Position numbers and translations under genes: made by a program. Shown piece after piece: positions 1 through 12,119 of a stretch of DNA of 64,000 nucleotides (its first letter is position 1; every line of letters begins with the position of its first letter). The stretch comes from Durusdinium trenchii (lineage: Eukaryota > Sar > Dinophyceae > Suessiales > Symbiodiniaceae): positions 197,617-261,616 of the forward strand of contig CAXAMN010026495.1 in assembly GCA_963970005.1 (NCBI GenBank), given 5' to 3'. Under the pieces are notes generated by a model that ran no database searches, had not been told where the DNA came from, and worked only from the letters and a program-made list of their open reading frames with translations.

Positions 1-90
1 CACATTCGTGACTGACGACGCATTCCCCCCTGACGACGCATTCTGACGACACATGCGGGGCTGCATGACGACGCATTCAGACAACGCACG
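1..90. repeat. GACGACGCATTC minisatellite, edge copy
   Basis: The window opens inside an array of degenerate TGACGACGCATTC units with TGACGACACATTC variants. It ends with a CACATGCGGGGCTG segment that is also found at the end of the longer array at 15285-15745, so the two are copies of one dispersed satellite. No gene is seen here. Confidence 0.8.
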
Positions 91-324
91 CCTTGACGGC
101 GCGCACATTGCAGTCACAGATTCACTATTTTTCTGCGCAATGTACGCTTAAGACGAGAAGCGGACACTCTGTTTTCGCCCAATGGCATCAAACAATATCA
201 AGACGAGTCACGAGTACAGAGACTCTGCTAAAGGAGCTACAGCTACGCAGTGCCTACTATTTACACACTACTCACAACCTACTACTTACGATGTTTACTT
301 CTCATCTTAGTCCTTTCGATGTTG

Positions 325-730
325 CCATGGGGACTCGTCGTCGTCGTCGTCATTGTCGTCCTGGTAGTAGTAGTCGTAGTAGTAGTGGTAGTAGTATGGT
401 ACAAGTAGTAGTACTAGTAGCAGTCGTCGTAGTGGTAGTAGTAATAGTAGTAGTAGTAGTCGTAGTGGTAGTGGTAGTAGGCGTAGTAGTAGGTAGTAGG
501 TAGTAGGTAGTAGGTAGTCGGTAGTAGGTAGTAGGTAGCAGTAGCAGTAGCAGTAGCAGCAGCAGCAGTAGCAGTAGCAGTAGCAGTAGTAGCAGTAGTA
601 GCAGTAGTAGTAGTGTAGTAGTAGTAGTAGTGGTAGTAGTAGTAGCAGCAGCAGCAGTAGTAGTGGGAGGAGGCGTGGTAGTAGGGAGGAGGAGTAGTAG
701 TAGTAGTAGTAATAGTAGCGGTAGGAGGGG

Positions 731-776
<46 letters not shown>

Positions 777-1020
777 GGTAGTAGTAGTAGTAGTTGTTGT
801 TGTTGTTGTAGTAGTGTTAGTAGTAGTACGAGTAGTACTAGTAGTACTGATAGTAGAAGTAGTAGTGGTAGTACTGATAGTAGAAGTAGTAGTGGTAGTA
901 GTAGTAGTAGTGGTAGTAGGAGTAGTAGTAGTAGTAGGAGTAGTAGTAGTAGTAGGAGTAGTAGTAGTAGTAGTAGTAATGGTAGTATTAATAGTGTTGG
1001 TAGTAGTAGTGGTAGTAGTA

Positions 1021-1060
<40 letters not shown>

Positions 1061-1230
1061 CGTGGAGTAGTAGTAGTAGTAGTAGTAGTAGCAGTGGTAG
1101 CAGCAGTAGTAGTAGTAGTGGTGGTAGTAGTAGTCGTCGTCGTCGTCGTCGTCGTAGTAGTAGTAATAGTTGTTGTAGTAGCAGCAGCAGCAGCAGTAGT
1201 AGCAGTATAGTAGCAGCAGCAGCAGCAGCA
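325..1230. repeat. (AGT)n trinucleotide microsatellite, 0.9 kb
   Basis: About 900 bp of AGT/GTA triplets, with GTC, GTG, GCA and GGA substitutions. Because the period is three, reading frames stay open on both strands and give long poly-Ser, poly-Val, poly-Thr and poly-Leu runs. I regard these as artefacts, not genes. A similar tract lies at 61030-61345. Confidence 0.95.
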
Positions 1231-1510
1231 ATGGAATAATTCGTCTTCGGGAGGGAATTCGTCTTCGGAGTTCGTCTCTCGGAATTCGTCTTCGGAATGC
1301 ATCTTCGGGGGGCATCGTCTTTGGGAGGGAATTTGTCTTCGGAATTCGTCTTCTGGAATTCGTCTTCGGCGGGGAGTTCGTCATTCGGAATTCGTCTTTG
1401 GGGGGAATTCGTCTTCGGGAGGGAATTTGTCTTCGCGGAATTCGTCTTCGGAGTTGAATTCGTCTTTGTGGAATTCGTCTTCGGGGGGGAATTCGTCTTC
1501 GGAATTCGTC
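1228..1510. repeat. GGAATTCGTCTTCGG minisatellite
   Basis: Around 20 imperfect copies of a 15-bp unit, GGAATTCGTCTTCGG, follow directly on the AGT tract. The period is a multiple of three, so both strands stay open, but the translation is a monotonous repeat with no recognisable domain. Confidence 0.9.
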
Positions 1511-2380
1511 TTCGCGTCTGCGGGTGGAAAGTCGACACCCGCGCAACGGGTCCAATGTATAAATATATGCGCGCGCGCACACATTTACTTTGTCCAATCC
1601 AGCGTCACTCTGCGTACCATGGAACAAATATACATGTCCTGCTGTTGGCTGCATATTGCAACAATATGCTACAACAAGTATAGAAGCCTGCATATTGCAT
1701 TGTTGCGATCAACGCGTTACCATGTCGACTGTCATTTAGACTTCCGCGCGCTCCCTTCCGAGCCAAAGCCTGCCAAAAGGATGCCGTTTGCACCCGCACT
1801 TGCAAAGCACAACCTGACAACCCAAACTGCGCCAGTAACATGTCGCAACCCAGCTCATCACTATTCAGGAATCGGAGGGTTCAGAACACCATGTCAGTGC
1901 TGCTGGGAGGTTGGCAGTGGAGGATTGTTTGGGGCACCCACGACATCACGCAGCCCTGCCAAGCAATTTTGCAGGCTTTAACGAGCTAGCCCGGCTAGCC
2001 CTTTTGGTCTTGCGACAGCCATTGCGCCCATCCATCCATCCACCCATCCATCGATGCAGCCATGCGTGCCATGACCTCCTCCAAAAGCTTTCCTCAATGG
2101 AGGCCAATATGAATACCCATGCGGCTGGCGAACGGTTGCAAACACAGCAACGTCACGCGAACAGAGATCTACCCCCAACCCCCCGAGAGTTAAACCACCC
2201 TCTAAGTGGCGCGTTCCTGCGGAAGCACACCGTGGTCTGAGTGTGAAAGGCGCGCGCAATCAGTCAAACTATACGTACTTTCAACAGAACATATCTGTGG
2301 TGACTCATTGTGCGTCACTTCATCACATCAAACATCAGCAGAAAACAACACCATTTGTTCCCCACATTGATGTGTGGGGT
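1511..2380. other. Non-repetitive spacer without recognised gene
   Basis: About 870 bp of ordinary-complexity sequence. Short open frames exist on both strands, but none shows a domain, compositional bias or plausible splice structure. A short CCATCCATC tract lies at 2028-2055. Confidence 0.5.
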
Positions 2381-2445
2381 CCCTCCCTTCCTTCCTTCCT
2401 CCCTCCCTCCCTCCCTTCCTTCCTTCCGTCCTTCCTGTCAACTAA
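2380..2445. repeat. CCTTCCTT/CCCTCC microsatellite
   Basis: Pyrimidine-only run of CCTTCC and CCCTCC units just before the 14-bp array. No coding signal. Confidence 0.85.
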
Positions 2446-2945
2446 TTGCTACCCACCACTTGTCACCAACCAATAGCCACCCACCAATTGCCGCCCACCA
2501 ATTGCCACCCACCAATTGCCACCAACCAATTTCCACCAACCAATTGCCACCAACCAATTGCCACCCATCAATTGCCACCAACAAAATGCCACCAACCAAT
2601 TGTCACCGACCAATTGTCATCAGCCAATTGCCACCCACCAATTACCGCCAACCAATTGCCACCCACCAATTTCCACCAACCAGTTGCCACCAGCCAATTG
2701 CCACCCATCAATTGCCACCAACAAAATTGCCACCAACCAATTGTCACCAACCAATTGTCATCAACCAATTGTCATCAGCCAAGTGCTACCCACCACCTGT
2801 CACCAACCAATTGCCACCCACCAATTGCTACCAACCAATTGCCACCAACTAATTCACCCACCAATTGTTACCAACCAATTGCCACCAACCATTTGTCACC
2901 AACCAATTGTCATTAACCAATTTTCATCAACCAATTGCCACCCAG
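2445..2945. repeat. 14-bp CCAATTG tandem array, block 1
   Basis: About 35 copies of a 14-bp unit of the type CCACCAACCAATTG, with CAC/TCA and AAC/CAC variants. Fourteen is not a multiple of three and the unit lacks stops, so all plus-strand frames read the same 14-residue peptide repeat, rich in Pro, Thr, Asn, His and Gln. That explains the overlapping open frames and argues against a real gene. Confidence 0.93.
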
Positions 2946-3190
2946 GTGCTCTCCAAAGGGGTCGGATGTACGCTCTGGGGTCGCTTGGTCGCCGCAGCTT
3001 TGCCGCTGTGACTTGTGTGGCAGGCGCGGTACTTGGTGCTCTCCAAGGGGTCGGATGTTCGCCCTGCAGTCGCTTGGTCGCCGCAGCTGTGCCGGTGTGA
3101 TTTGCGTGGCAGGCGCGGTGCTTGGTGCTCTCCAAGTGGTCGGATGCGTGCGCCCTGGGGTCGCTAGGTCGCCAGGCAGGCGCTATACTT
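2944..3190. repeat. ~90-bp tandem repeat, three copies
   Basis: Three copies of a ~90-bp unit start with GGTGCTCTCCAA at about 2945, 3035 and 3124. Each contains TCGCTTGGTCGCCGCAGC-type and GTGGCAGGCGCGGT segments; the third copy is truncated. The block is inserted between the two halves of the 14-bp CCAATTG array. Confidence 0.85.
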
Positions 3191-3284
3191 GCCGGAAAAC
3201 TGACAAATAATTGATTGATGACAATTGGTTGAGGACCATGCCTTTTAGAAAAAACAGGCCCTCAAAAATACCCATTTCAGAAGG

Positions 3285-3635
3285 GCAGAGACCTACCAAC
3301 CAGTTGTCACCAACCAATTGTCATCAACCAATTGTCACCAACCACTTGCCACCAACTAATTGTCACCAACCAATTGTCATCAACCAATTGTCATCAACCA
3401 AATGTCATCAACCAATTGCCTCCCACAATGAATTGCCACCCACCAATTGCTACCAACCAATTGCTACCAACTAATTGTCACCAACCAATTGTCACCAACC
3501 AATTGCCACCAACCAATTGCCACCAACCCATTGCCACCAGGAAATTGCCACCAACCAATTGCCACCAACAAACTTCCACCCACAAACTGCCACCAACCAA
3601 TTGTCACCCACCAACCACCAATTGCCCGCTCCTGT
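3285..3635. repeat. 14-bp CCAATTG tandem array, block 2
   Basis: Continuation of the same 14-bp array after a ~340-bp interruption (the 90-bp units plus ~100 bp of unique sequence). Units are again CCAACCAATTGYCA-like. Confidence 0.92.
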
Positions 3636-3639
3636 GGCT

Positions 3640-4400
3640 GGTGAAGTCGTGAACATGTGGGGTTATATCCGGTCCTATAGTTCTTTTTTGAAACTCTCGC
3701 CCACCGGCCCTGGTACCCCAGCACGAGACGCGCATTGCGCAAAACAGAATCCTCCACCTTGAAGCCTGTGCATTTGGCGCCCTCCACCAAATGCCAACTA
3801 CACAAGCTCATTCCTCATTCCTCTTGAACGCGGGTCTTAAATTCAAACCAGTAAAACCTTTAATCCTAGATGTCTTGTTATGCAAAAGGTTGGGAAAGGG
3901 AATACCCCATGGTCGATAGGTGCGCGGTACGGCTGCCACGAAATGTGGAGCGTGCTATAAAACGTGTGTTTTGAGAACGCTAAAGACCTGCGCGTCTCCA
4001 ACTCCCAAGGTGAGCAAACAGCTTAGCGACGGACTTAGAACCTTGTTTGGCAAAAAACAAAAAGACAAATGCCTGGCCTGTGGGTTCTAAGTGTGCGCTA
4101 TGTTTAAAGCAACAGGAGAGATCAGAAGCTTGTGCACACATTTCGTTTGAGGAAGTAGTAAGGAGCCCCCCAAGCACTTGATATATATATATATATAGAT
4201 ATAGAATACCTGGCATCTAGCAGAATAGCTGTTTGACGCAATTTGATTCTAAATTTGCGCGCTGCCTTCAAAAAACAACGAGATCAATTCGACGTCCGAT
4301 GTAGCTGGAACTGCAACAGCAAAACACAGCTGCGTGCGGCTATTGAGAAAATCACTTGGCGTGATGCAGTTTTTCCGTTGGACTGCGCGCGTGCGCGCAT
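3640..4400. other. Spacer without recognised gene
   Basis: About 760 bp of mixed-complexity sequence with a short (AT)n tract at 4180-4203. No domain or convincing exon was seen on either strand. Confidence 0.5.
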
Positions 4401-4854
4401 GGTGAGCGCGTTCTCTCTCTCTCTCTCTCTGTCTCCCCCTCTCTTGCGTTCGCCAGGTGCACACGACCCACTTGTCCAGGTTTTGCAACCCATCATTGTC
4501 CACCGATTTGATGCTTTGCTTTTCTGAGCTTCCCCCGTTGCTGCTCTCAAGCGCATGTTTGAAAACTAGAACGGAATTTGGTCAGCAGCACTAAGAGCGC
4601 GCGCAGCATGCTCACACAACAGGACGGAGCAAGTGGCAGTGGCAGTGCATGAATCATGGTGATCTCGGCCACCAATTTATTAGTCGCTCGAAAAAAAAAT
4701 CCGCTGCTAACAGTGGCCCGATGCGATCGGGCCACATCAGGGTCACATCAGGTTCCTGTCCACAAGGTGTTTACAATGTTTACAGATTTTCTGCCCGTTG
4801 CCGGACAGTTAAATTTGAGTTTTGTATCAAACCATTGCCACTACAACTACAGTG

Positions 4855-5036
4855 TGGGAACAGCAGCGACACAAGCGGCAGCAGCGCCAGCAGCAGCAGG
4901 AGCACCAGCAGGAGGAGGAGCAGCAGCAGGAGGAGCAGCAGCAGCAGGAGGAGCAGCAGCAGCAGGAGCAGCAGCAGCAGCAGCAGGAGCAGCAGCAGGA
5001 GCCGCAGCGCCAGCAGCAGCAGCAGCAGCCAGATTC
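4855..5036. repeat. CAG/GGAGCAG repeat
   Basis: A 180-bp tract of CAG, GAG and CGC triplets. Frames on both strands are open as poly-Gln/Glu, poly-Ala or poly-Leu/Cys. The flanking frames show no recognisable protein, so I treat it as a microsatellite. A polyglutamine-containing exon on the plus strand cannot be excluded. Confidence 0.85.
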
Positions 5037-5039
5037 CAA

Positions 5040-6190
5040 AAAAAACGCACACGGCCATCAACATCCGGCAGCAGCACCAGCGCCCCCTCCAAAAGCAAGC
5101 CCCTGAAGCGGCACCTGTGCTTGAAGTAAGAACCCCAACTTGACAACAGCTCTCCCAACAGCCCTTGCTATCTGGAAGGAAAAGGATGCCCATGCGAAAA
5201 TTGTCGTGGAATAGCTGGAATGTGTACACTTTCGACGCGAGGAATTGCAACGTTTTGCATATAAACTAATGTGGCTAAAGTATCTGAAAGTACAGCGACA
5301 AACCGCAATGGATCACGATCACGGCAAGTCAAACCACACGGTTCTTATGATGGTCAGGCTTCTCTCCTCCATTAGCTCAGAAAAGTCGCAGGCGTCAGAG
5401 GTGAAACAAGAGCAGGTCAGTCAGCGCACCTTTGGCGCCTCGCCTAAACTCCGAATTCAAGCTGGACAGGTCGGCCACCAACCCAGCGAACAGTCGTCCT
5501 GCGCCCAGAAAAGAGACCTCGCGGCGTCGCGGCAACAAACATGGCGGGCACCCTTGAGCAGCACAGCCTCAACTGTGAACTGAGGCGCGCGCTTTCATCC
5601 GTCGCTGCGCCCGTTGCTTCCTCAACCGTGCCCCCTTCCTGTCACGCGTTGTTCTGGCAATTGCCACGCCCGACACTCGCAGGAGTCAAGGTCGAGGAGC
5701 GTTAGTTTGAAGAGTTGCGGTTGTGGTTGTTGCTGTTGTTGCCTTTGCAACAAAAACTCCAAAACTCCGGCGTTAATTTGCCTTTGAATTAAGAATGTCT
5801 CAAGCATCTGGGAGGCTCTTCCACAGTGAGACCACAGAAGCATAAAAGGTCCGGAGTGTGATGTTGGTTGTGTCACCTGAAAGAAAGTTGCAAATCTTGC
5901 GCTGCTCCATTAAGGTGGGGAGCATATAGCTGCCTGGCACAGACCTGGTGCAGCACTGACACCTCCAAAAGGTTTGGGCAACCGTGTCGCCAGCTTTATT
6001 GACATGCTTTGCGCGTGAAACGACGAGGTCAACTGTCGACGCTTTATTTTTCTTCGTCCTGCAAATCGATAACAATGTTTTCTACATTCATCCTCAACCC
6101 AATGATTGAAAGATGCTGGGAAACTACTTCTGCCTAGGCCAAGAGCCACAGCGCCTTCACACAGGGTCATTAGCATGCTGCGTCCGCCGT
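5040..6190. other. Spacer; weak LINE-tail-like frame on minus strand
   Basis: Mostly featureless. On the minus strand an open stretch at about 6075-5800 ends in residues resembling the VxxLWxSLP segment found after the reverse transcriptase domain of CR1/Jockey-type LINEs and similar proteins. It is short, has no other recognisable motif, and could be chance. Confidence 0.25.
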
Positions 6191-6194
6191 GCTA

Positions 6195-6455
6195 CGTACA
6201 TACATACATACACACATACATACATACATACATACATACATACCCTTACATTACATTTACATTACATTTACATTTACATTTACATTTACATATACATACA
6301 TACATACACGCGTACACACATACATACATCACATACATACATCACATTTCGTTACATTTACATTTACATTTACTTTTACATTTAAGTTCACCATTAACAT
6401 TTACATTTACATTACATTCCATTACGTACATACATTCACGCATACATACACGAGG
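6195..6455. repeat. CATA / CATTTA microsatellite
   Basis: Tandem TACA units grade into ACATTT hexamers and back to CATACA. All three plus frames are open, giving repeated His/Thr/Tyr/Ile peptides, which is the expected by-product of such a tract. Confidence 0.92.
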
Positions 6456-7300
6456 CGTCTGCCGCGTCCTGCTTTGTCCTATCACTAGAGCCCGTTTTTC
6501 GGAGGTGCCCTCTTTTGCCCCGAGACAGCCTCCAAACTATGTACAAAAGGGCTCTTCTGGGAGAACTTGGCGCTACCTAGAACCGACTTTTTCATTTGTG
6601 CCGGCTTTTGCTGCGGACGCAAAAACGCTGTAAAGAGCACCAGCCCGGAGAAGCAGTTCCCTGCATCATGGTTGCCGTCCCGTTTGTTGGGAGTTTTGTT
6701 GGCGCAGACCCCGCTTTTCGGAAACACGCGCGCAGATTTCTGTAAATGACACCATCTTTCCTTTCGCGCGTGGCTTGACGCCGCGTAAACATCACTTGTT
6801 ACCGCTGGCTCTCGACAAGCAGGCCCTGGGCTCACCCTTGGCCCCCGAGAGTGCCTGCGCGAACGGTGTCTTGTAAAATAGGGGTGGCGCATATCCGCAG
6901 GTGTCACACCTTCATACATCCACACAGATCCAGACACGTATATCTTCACATGCGGTGCACATCTTCCCATCTGCACACTTAGAAAAGGGCTCGCAAGAGC
7001 AATATCAGTTTTGATCCTCCACTCTAGTGAGCGCAATACCGGTTTAGAGCGCTGCCTGAAACCTGAGAAACAGCCCTGTGAGAGAACGGAAAGGTGGCAG
7101 GGTCAGAAACAAGAGTGTTTGCATTGTTGCAGGTACATGGTTGAGCGTCCTCAACCACTTCCCTTCCAGTGACCCAGCTTCGTTGGATCAGGTTGAAAGC
7201 CTGATCCCCCTGCAACTGTCGTCATGCAACAGGTGCTTTCGAATTAGGCGCCTTGGCATATATGACTTCCTTGCGAAGAGGTGTTGACACACACAACTGA
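6456..7300. other. Spacer without recognised gene
   Basis: Open stretches occur on the minus strand (about 7036-6485) and in short plus-strand frames. None shows a family motif, and no exon structure can be argued. Confidence 0.45.
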
Positions 7301-7310
7301 CACACACACA

Positions 7311-7730
7311 CACACTTATAGAAATGCGTACTGATGCGAATGCGGTGCCACACGCCGGCCTAGGTAACCATTTCCTAAGGGTACAGGTGAAGAAAACCTG
7401 AAAAGAGGTGGAGGTCCATCAATTCAAAGGCCATCAAAACCAAAAGCTCCAACGATCACGCGACACGGTGACGACGTTCGTGCGTGAGTGCAGATGCATT
7501 AGCACTTTACCGCAACCTGAGAAGACCTGCAAACAGCCTGAGCCAGGGCGGACCACTAGAGTCAATGTGTTCATTGTCTTCTCGCAGGTACGTGCAATCT
7601 GCGCCCAGATTGCGTATCGCAGCAAACTTGAAATGTCTTCGTTGAGAATGCCCACCGCTCCCCTGCTGAAAAACAAAAGAAACGTCACAATCCGACAGGA
7701 TCCCTGTGGTTTCATGGGGCACACACACAC
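7311..7730. repeat. Direct repeat 1 of the 1.6-kb element
   Basis: Left ~420-bp repeat of the element. It contains the segment CCACACGCCGGCCTAGGTAA and ends in a (CA)n tract. The right copy is at 8515-8934. Confidence 0.8.
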
Positions 7731-8514
7731 ACGCACCCGAGGGGGGGCCATAAACATGTTAAGGTCTGGACGCGTGCGCATGCGCGCGCGCGCGCGCGAA
7801 AGACAAAAGAATGAAGACATGACAAGAGGACGGGACGGGGCAAAGGTGTATGTGGTTGTGACGAAAGGGGAACCAAGCGCACAGGGACAAACAATGACAC
7901 CCACCTCATCATAAAGACCTGGGCCACCTAAAACCTGGGTGGTCATCAATCCTTAAGCACTGCCCTCCAACACCACATTAACAGACCTCTGCCTGAAGTT
8001 TGCATACACAATCAATGCATATCACAAGGATGCCCTGCTGCTGGACCGATGCGCGCGCAAACGAAAGGAAGGATGAGATGAAAGACATGAAGACAGGAGG
8101 ACATGGAAGAAAAGAAGAAAACAGATGTGTGTAAAGGGGAAAAGGATGAAAAGGGGAACGAAATGGAGGGGACGAGAACCGATGAGGCCACACCTCATTA
8201 GAGAACCTAGGTAAACCTCGTTGAAACTGTACGAGCTGTGTGTACACCAAAGGTCCAACGAGTCTTGAACAAGCTTCGGCCGCTGTGGCCACGTGCCAAA
8301 CTGGCTGGCTGCTCAGACCGCTGCGGTCACGTAAAGGCATAAGCCAGCTTGGAGCTCAATACTTCAGCAAGTCCTTGCGAATAACTTTGGCCTGAGCCTA
8401 CTTTGTCCGCTGCGGACTACTCTGGTCCCGGGCACAGGGACGAAGACGAACACCGGTTCAACGGGTCCACAGGGGCCACTCTGCGGGGTCACCCTGGGCT
8501 CTCACTAGGAGAGA

Positions 8515-8934
8515 CACACTTATAGAAATGCGTACTGATGTGAATGCGGTGCCACACGCCGGCCTAGGTAACCATTTCCTAAGGGTACAGGTGAAGAAAA
8601 CCTGAAAAGAGGTGGAGGTCCATCAATTCAAAGGCCATCAAAACCAAAAGCTCCAACGATCACGCGACAGGGTGACGACGTTCGTGCGTGACTGCAGATG
8701 CATTAGCACTTTACCGCAACCTGAGAAGACCTGCAAACAGCCTGAGCCAGGGCGGACCACTAGAGTCAATGTGTTCGTCGTCTTCTCGCAGGTACGTGCA
8801 ATCTGCGTCCAGATTGCGTATCACAGCAAACTTGAAGTGTCTTCGTTGAGAATGCCCACCGCTCCCCTGCTGAAAAACAAAAGAAACTTCACAATCCGAC
8901 AGGATCCCTGTGTTTTCATGGGGCACACACACAT
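8515..8934. repeat. Direct repeat 2 of the 1.6-kb element
   Basis: Right ~420-bp repeat, about 97-98% identical by eye to 7311-7730. It runs into a (CT)n tract at 8934-8950 instead of the CACACGCACCC that follows the left copy. Confidence 0.8.
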
Positions 8935-8949
8935 CTCTCTCTCTCTCTC

Positions 8950-11690
8950 TTTTTTCCACTCTCTCTTCAACACGACGTAAACGTGGCACGAGCGATGGGC
9001 GGCTTCTACGAGGCTAGGTGAGGCTAGGTGTGACATTGTTGTAATTCGCTGTTCCTTTGGCCTCAATGCTACAGTCTCCTTCGTTTCCAGCGCGCAGGCG
9101 TTTACAGGCGAAGTCTCATACGACAAAGACAAGCCTTACACCTCCCAAAGATGGTGTTCTACGTTCCAATTGTTTTTGATACACAGCTTCATGATCTCAA
9201 CAGCTGCATCTCTGTTTCAAAATCACTTCTGCGTGGGTAGATGCGTCTGCGTGCGTGTATGTTCCCATGAGGAGTTGAAATCGGGTAAGCGCTTGATGCA
9301 TTGGACGCCCTGCAATTCCAAGCTGTCATTACGTATCGGGTCTATGACACGCAGCAAACTCGGAATAGGAGTCGCCCCTGGGTTTCTTATCCGCGCAATT
9401 GAATCCACACTATTCCACACTCATCTGCCTGCTCACTCCAAGCATGGCGTTGCCTTCGGACATACTTGGCCTGCGGATGACAATGCTGCAGTTGCACTAA
9501 AGCAATGCAGACGTAAATGCAGCTGTGGGGAAAGGAGTGGGAACGAAACGAGTCGTCTGAGTTCCCAACAATGAAGGCCTCGGCAGCAGTCCCTGTTCCG
9601 ACATCGGCCAAGGCCTTTGCAGCTTCCCGCGCCAACATCGTCAAACCATCAACTCACAAGCGCGATCAGGGTTTGAGAGAAATGATATACAGTACATTCA
9701 TGACGAAGCAGGATATTATGTGAAGCAGGTCTCCAAGACAGCCATCACGCGCATCTGCGGCGCATGCTTCGTTGTCTCCAGCCGTCCACCCGCTACTTCT
9801 ACTTTGGAGGGCAGCTTGCAGCGGCATGTTTGCCACTGCCCGGCATTGCTTGCGAGATAGTGCAAGGTAAGGACGAGCAAAGCTACAGAAACAAGCATTG
9901 GAAAACCCTGGCGCCGGCGTCGTTAAGGATCCCGCGCTGCAGTTTCAAGAGCGCGCCACAATGTGTAGGGGTTAGGGTCTGCTGCTTTGCAAAAGTTGAT
10001 TTCGTATGGTTTTACCATACAAGGAAACATAAATAACGTCAATCGCTGTGTAATAACGTGCTCAATCTGTGCAAATGTCGGCCCGTCACTTCAACCATGT
10101 GAACACACGACGTCAGCGCGTCATTTCCATGCCAATCACTTGTGGATGGAGTCCTGCACACTTAGCATGTATACTGAAAAGGTGAACTCAAGTCGAAGAC
10201 CTGAACTCACAGGCCGTGCAAAACTTTATTCAGCCTTCCACTTCAATAAACAAATAAATTTACAAACCCTTGCCCATGTGGACTTCAAGAGGTCGTGGAA
10301 AAATCTAGCAAAACCCAAAAGGCAACGTCCTGCGATCTGAGTCTAGAACGAACGCTCAAGAGTGCCAGCAGTTCTGGTTGCCAAAAAGATCAACGAGTCC
10401 CCGCATTCAACGTCAACCAAAAACATCCAGATGCATGTGGTATATTATGCAGTACACTCAGTGTCCTTAACACTCCATTCAAGAGAATTACTGAATATAA
10501 GTTCAATAATGTATCAAGCTCTAGAGAGATTCATGCTTTGCAAACCAAACCCGCGCACAATCAAGTCTACAATCTAGAAAAACGGTTTACCAGGAAAGAG
10601 CAGCTTGCTGGGTCCAGTCCCAACGGGGAAACCTCTTCTTCATTGCCTCCAGCGGATCAAGGAGTTGGAAACCTTGTGATTAATTGATTTCTGCAGCAGG
10701 GACTTCGTCATAATTTAATCAATCAGGCGCGGTTCCAAAGTGCTGCAGAAGGAAAACCAGCCGAATTTTTTGCTGCGTGCTGTCCGGTTGTTTGGCGCTG
10801 GATTCCACATCTAAGCAAGAACAAGCCATGACTTGCTCCCCTCTCAACAACCTGAAAGCAATCCTTTCCCCAATGATCTTGGCACACACGCACACACACA
10901 CAAACCTTGGGCTCTGCCCCGGTACACCAACAGTGACCACAACTCATACCAGAAAACAGAGCAATACAGCCACAGTTTGCATCAGGATGACTTTCATTTG
11001 CCTCTCTCACGCTGGTTACAATGGTGGTACATGCACACACCCCTCAAGTACATCAGAAACCTTTTTTCCAATTGAGAGCCACAAGTGAGCATCCACTCGC
11101 AAGCATGTCGTTTTTTTGATTGTCTTTACAGTTGAAACACTCTAGACTCTAGGACTCTACGCTAAAACAATATAACTAAACAGAAATATATATAATATGT
11201 TTTTGCATTTGTATTTATGAAATTGACACCCAAAAGTTTGTACACTTACGGAGTAAGCCACAAAGACGAACTGTCAAACAGTCAACGGCTCAAACCGTTC
11301 CAGCTCGCTGTCATCAACTTGGACTTCCTGGGATTCTTGCAATTCTTGGCCCAATAGGCTCAAGGTGAAGACCGGCAATTCATATGCTCTTGGCCGGATG
11401 ATTTTACACTTGTCCCCCACTTGCTTCCCGTGCGCCCATACGCATCTGCAGAATCTCAGCGCACCATTCACCGATAGTTTGGCTGATGGTAGCGCCAAGA
11501 GAAAAGAAACTGAGCTGCTGCCAAAGAAAACGAGCTGGGCGAAGCTGGGCTTGACGGGCAGATCTGGCAGGCCTGGTACAAGGGGCTGGCTCTAGACGGA
11601 GTTGTGGCTGGCCGCCGGAACTGTGGGCCCAGGGAAGGGAGTGCCTGCCCTATTAAACAAATTCAGAACTGGGGGCCCTCTCTTTTTAAA
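8950..11690. other. 2.7-kb stretch with no recognised gene
   Basis: Ordinary-complexity DNA with short CA tracts (about 10880-10900). Open frames up to ~130 codons occur on both strands, but none carries a motif I recognise, and no pair of them can be joined by convincing splice sites. Confidence 0.45.
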
Positions 11691-11759
11691 GGGAAAAAGA
11701 AAACAGGAGCACAAGCGCAACAAAAAGCGCAAATCAAACCAAAAAACCCAAAAACTGAC

Positions 11760-12085
11760 AACACAGTTGTGTCTGTTTTTGTGTGTGTTTTTTGTGGCCT
11801 GATTTGTACGGATTTTTGTGTTTTTTGTGTTATGAATTGTGTTTTTTTGTGTGGTGATTTGTGCTTTTTGGGGCGTTTTTGTGGTACGACGTGGCGTTTT
11901 TTGTGGTTCTTGTGTGGTTCTTTTGTGGTCGCATTTGTGCTTTTATTGTGGTGTCGCGGTTGTGCTGTTTTGTGTGGTATGACTTGTGTTTTGTGTGATG
12001 TGTTTTGTGGTCGCGCTTGTGCTGTTTTTGTAGTATGACTTGTGTTTTTTGGTGTTTTGTGGTATGATTTGTGGTCCGGGGCTGA
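11760..12085. repeat. T/G-rich degenerate minisatellite
   Basis: The top strand is almost purely T and G, with recurring TTTTTGTGGTATGACTTGTG-like segments of irregular 20-40-bp spacing. Frames on both strands are open, Phe/Cys/Val-rich on plus and Lys/Thr/His-rich on minus, as expected of such composition. Confidence 0.8.
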
Positions 12086-12119
12086 AGAAAACCACAACTC
12101 AAACCACCAGAAAAGCACA

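Larger units (their letters stand above)
7311..8934. mobile_element. 1.6-kb element with ~420-bp direct repeats
   Basis: Two direct repeats, 7311-7730 and 8515-8934, differ at about ten positions over ~415 bp by eye and flank ~785 bp of internal sequence. Both begin with ACACTTATAGAAATGCGTAC and end in GGGGCACACACACA. The internal part has no coding potential that I recognise, so this would be a non-autonomous element (TRIM-like, or a tandem pseudo-LTR arrangement). A diverged copy, including the internal-to-repeat junction, lies at 44290-45000, so the family is dispersed. Confidence 0.6.

Noticed and set aside
350..1693. Long minus- and plus-strand open frames (up to ~450 codons) rich in Leu, Tyr, Thr or Ser
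   Set aside because: They are produced by the (AGT)n and GGAATTCGTCTTCGG repeats; several overlapping frames are open at once and no domain exists.
2310..3100. Pro/Thr/Asn/His-rich repeat proteins on the plus strand
   Set aside because: Same reason with the 14-bp unit: three parallel frames give the same peptide.
2445..3635. CRISPR-like regular repeat
   Set aside because: Units are contiguous and degenerate with no unique spacers, and the context is eukaryotic.
4780..5250. Polyglutamine or poly-Leu protein around the CAG tract
   Set aside because: All frames are open only because of the triplet repeat, and the flanks on both sides are not protein-like.
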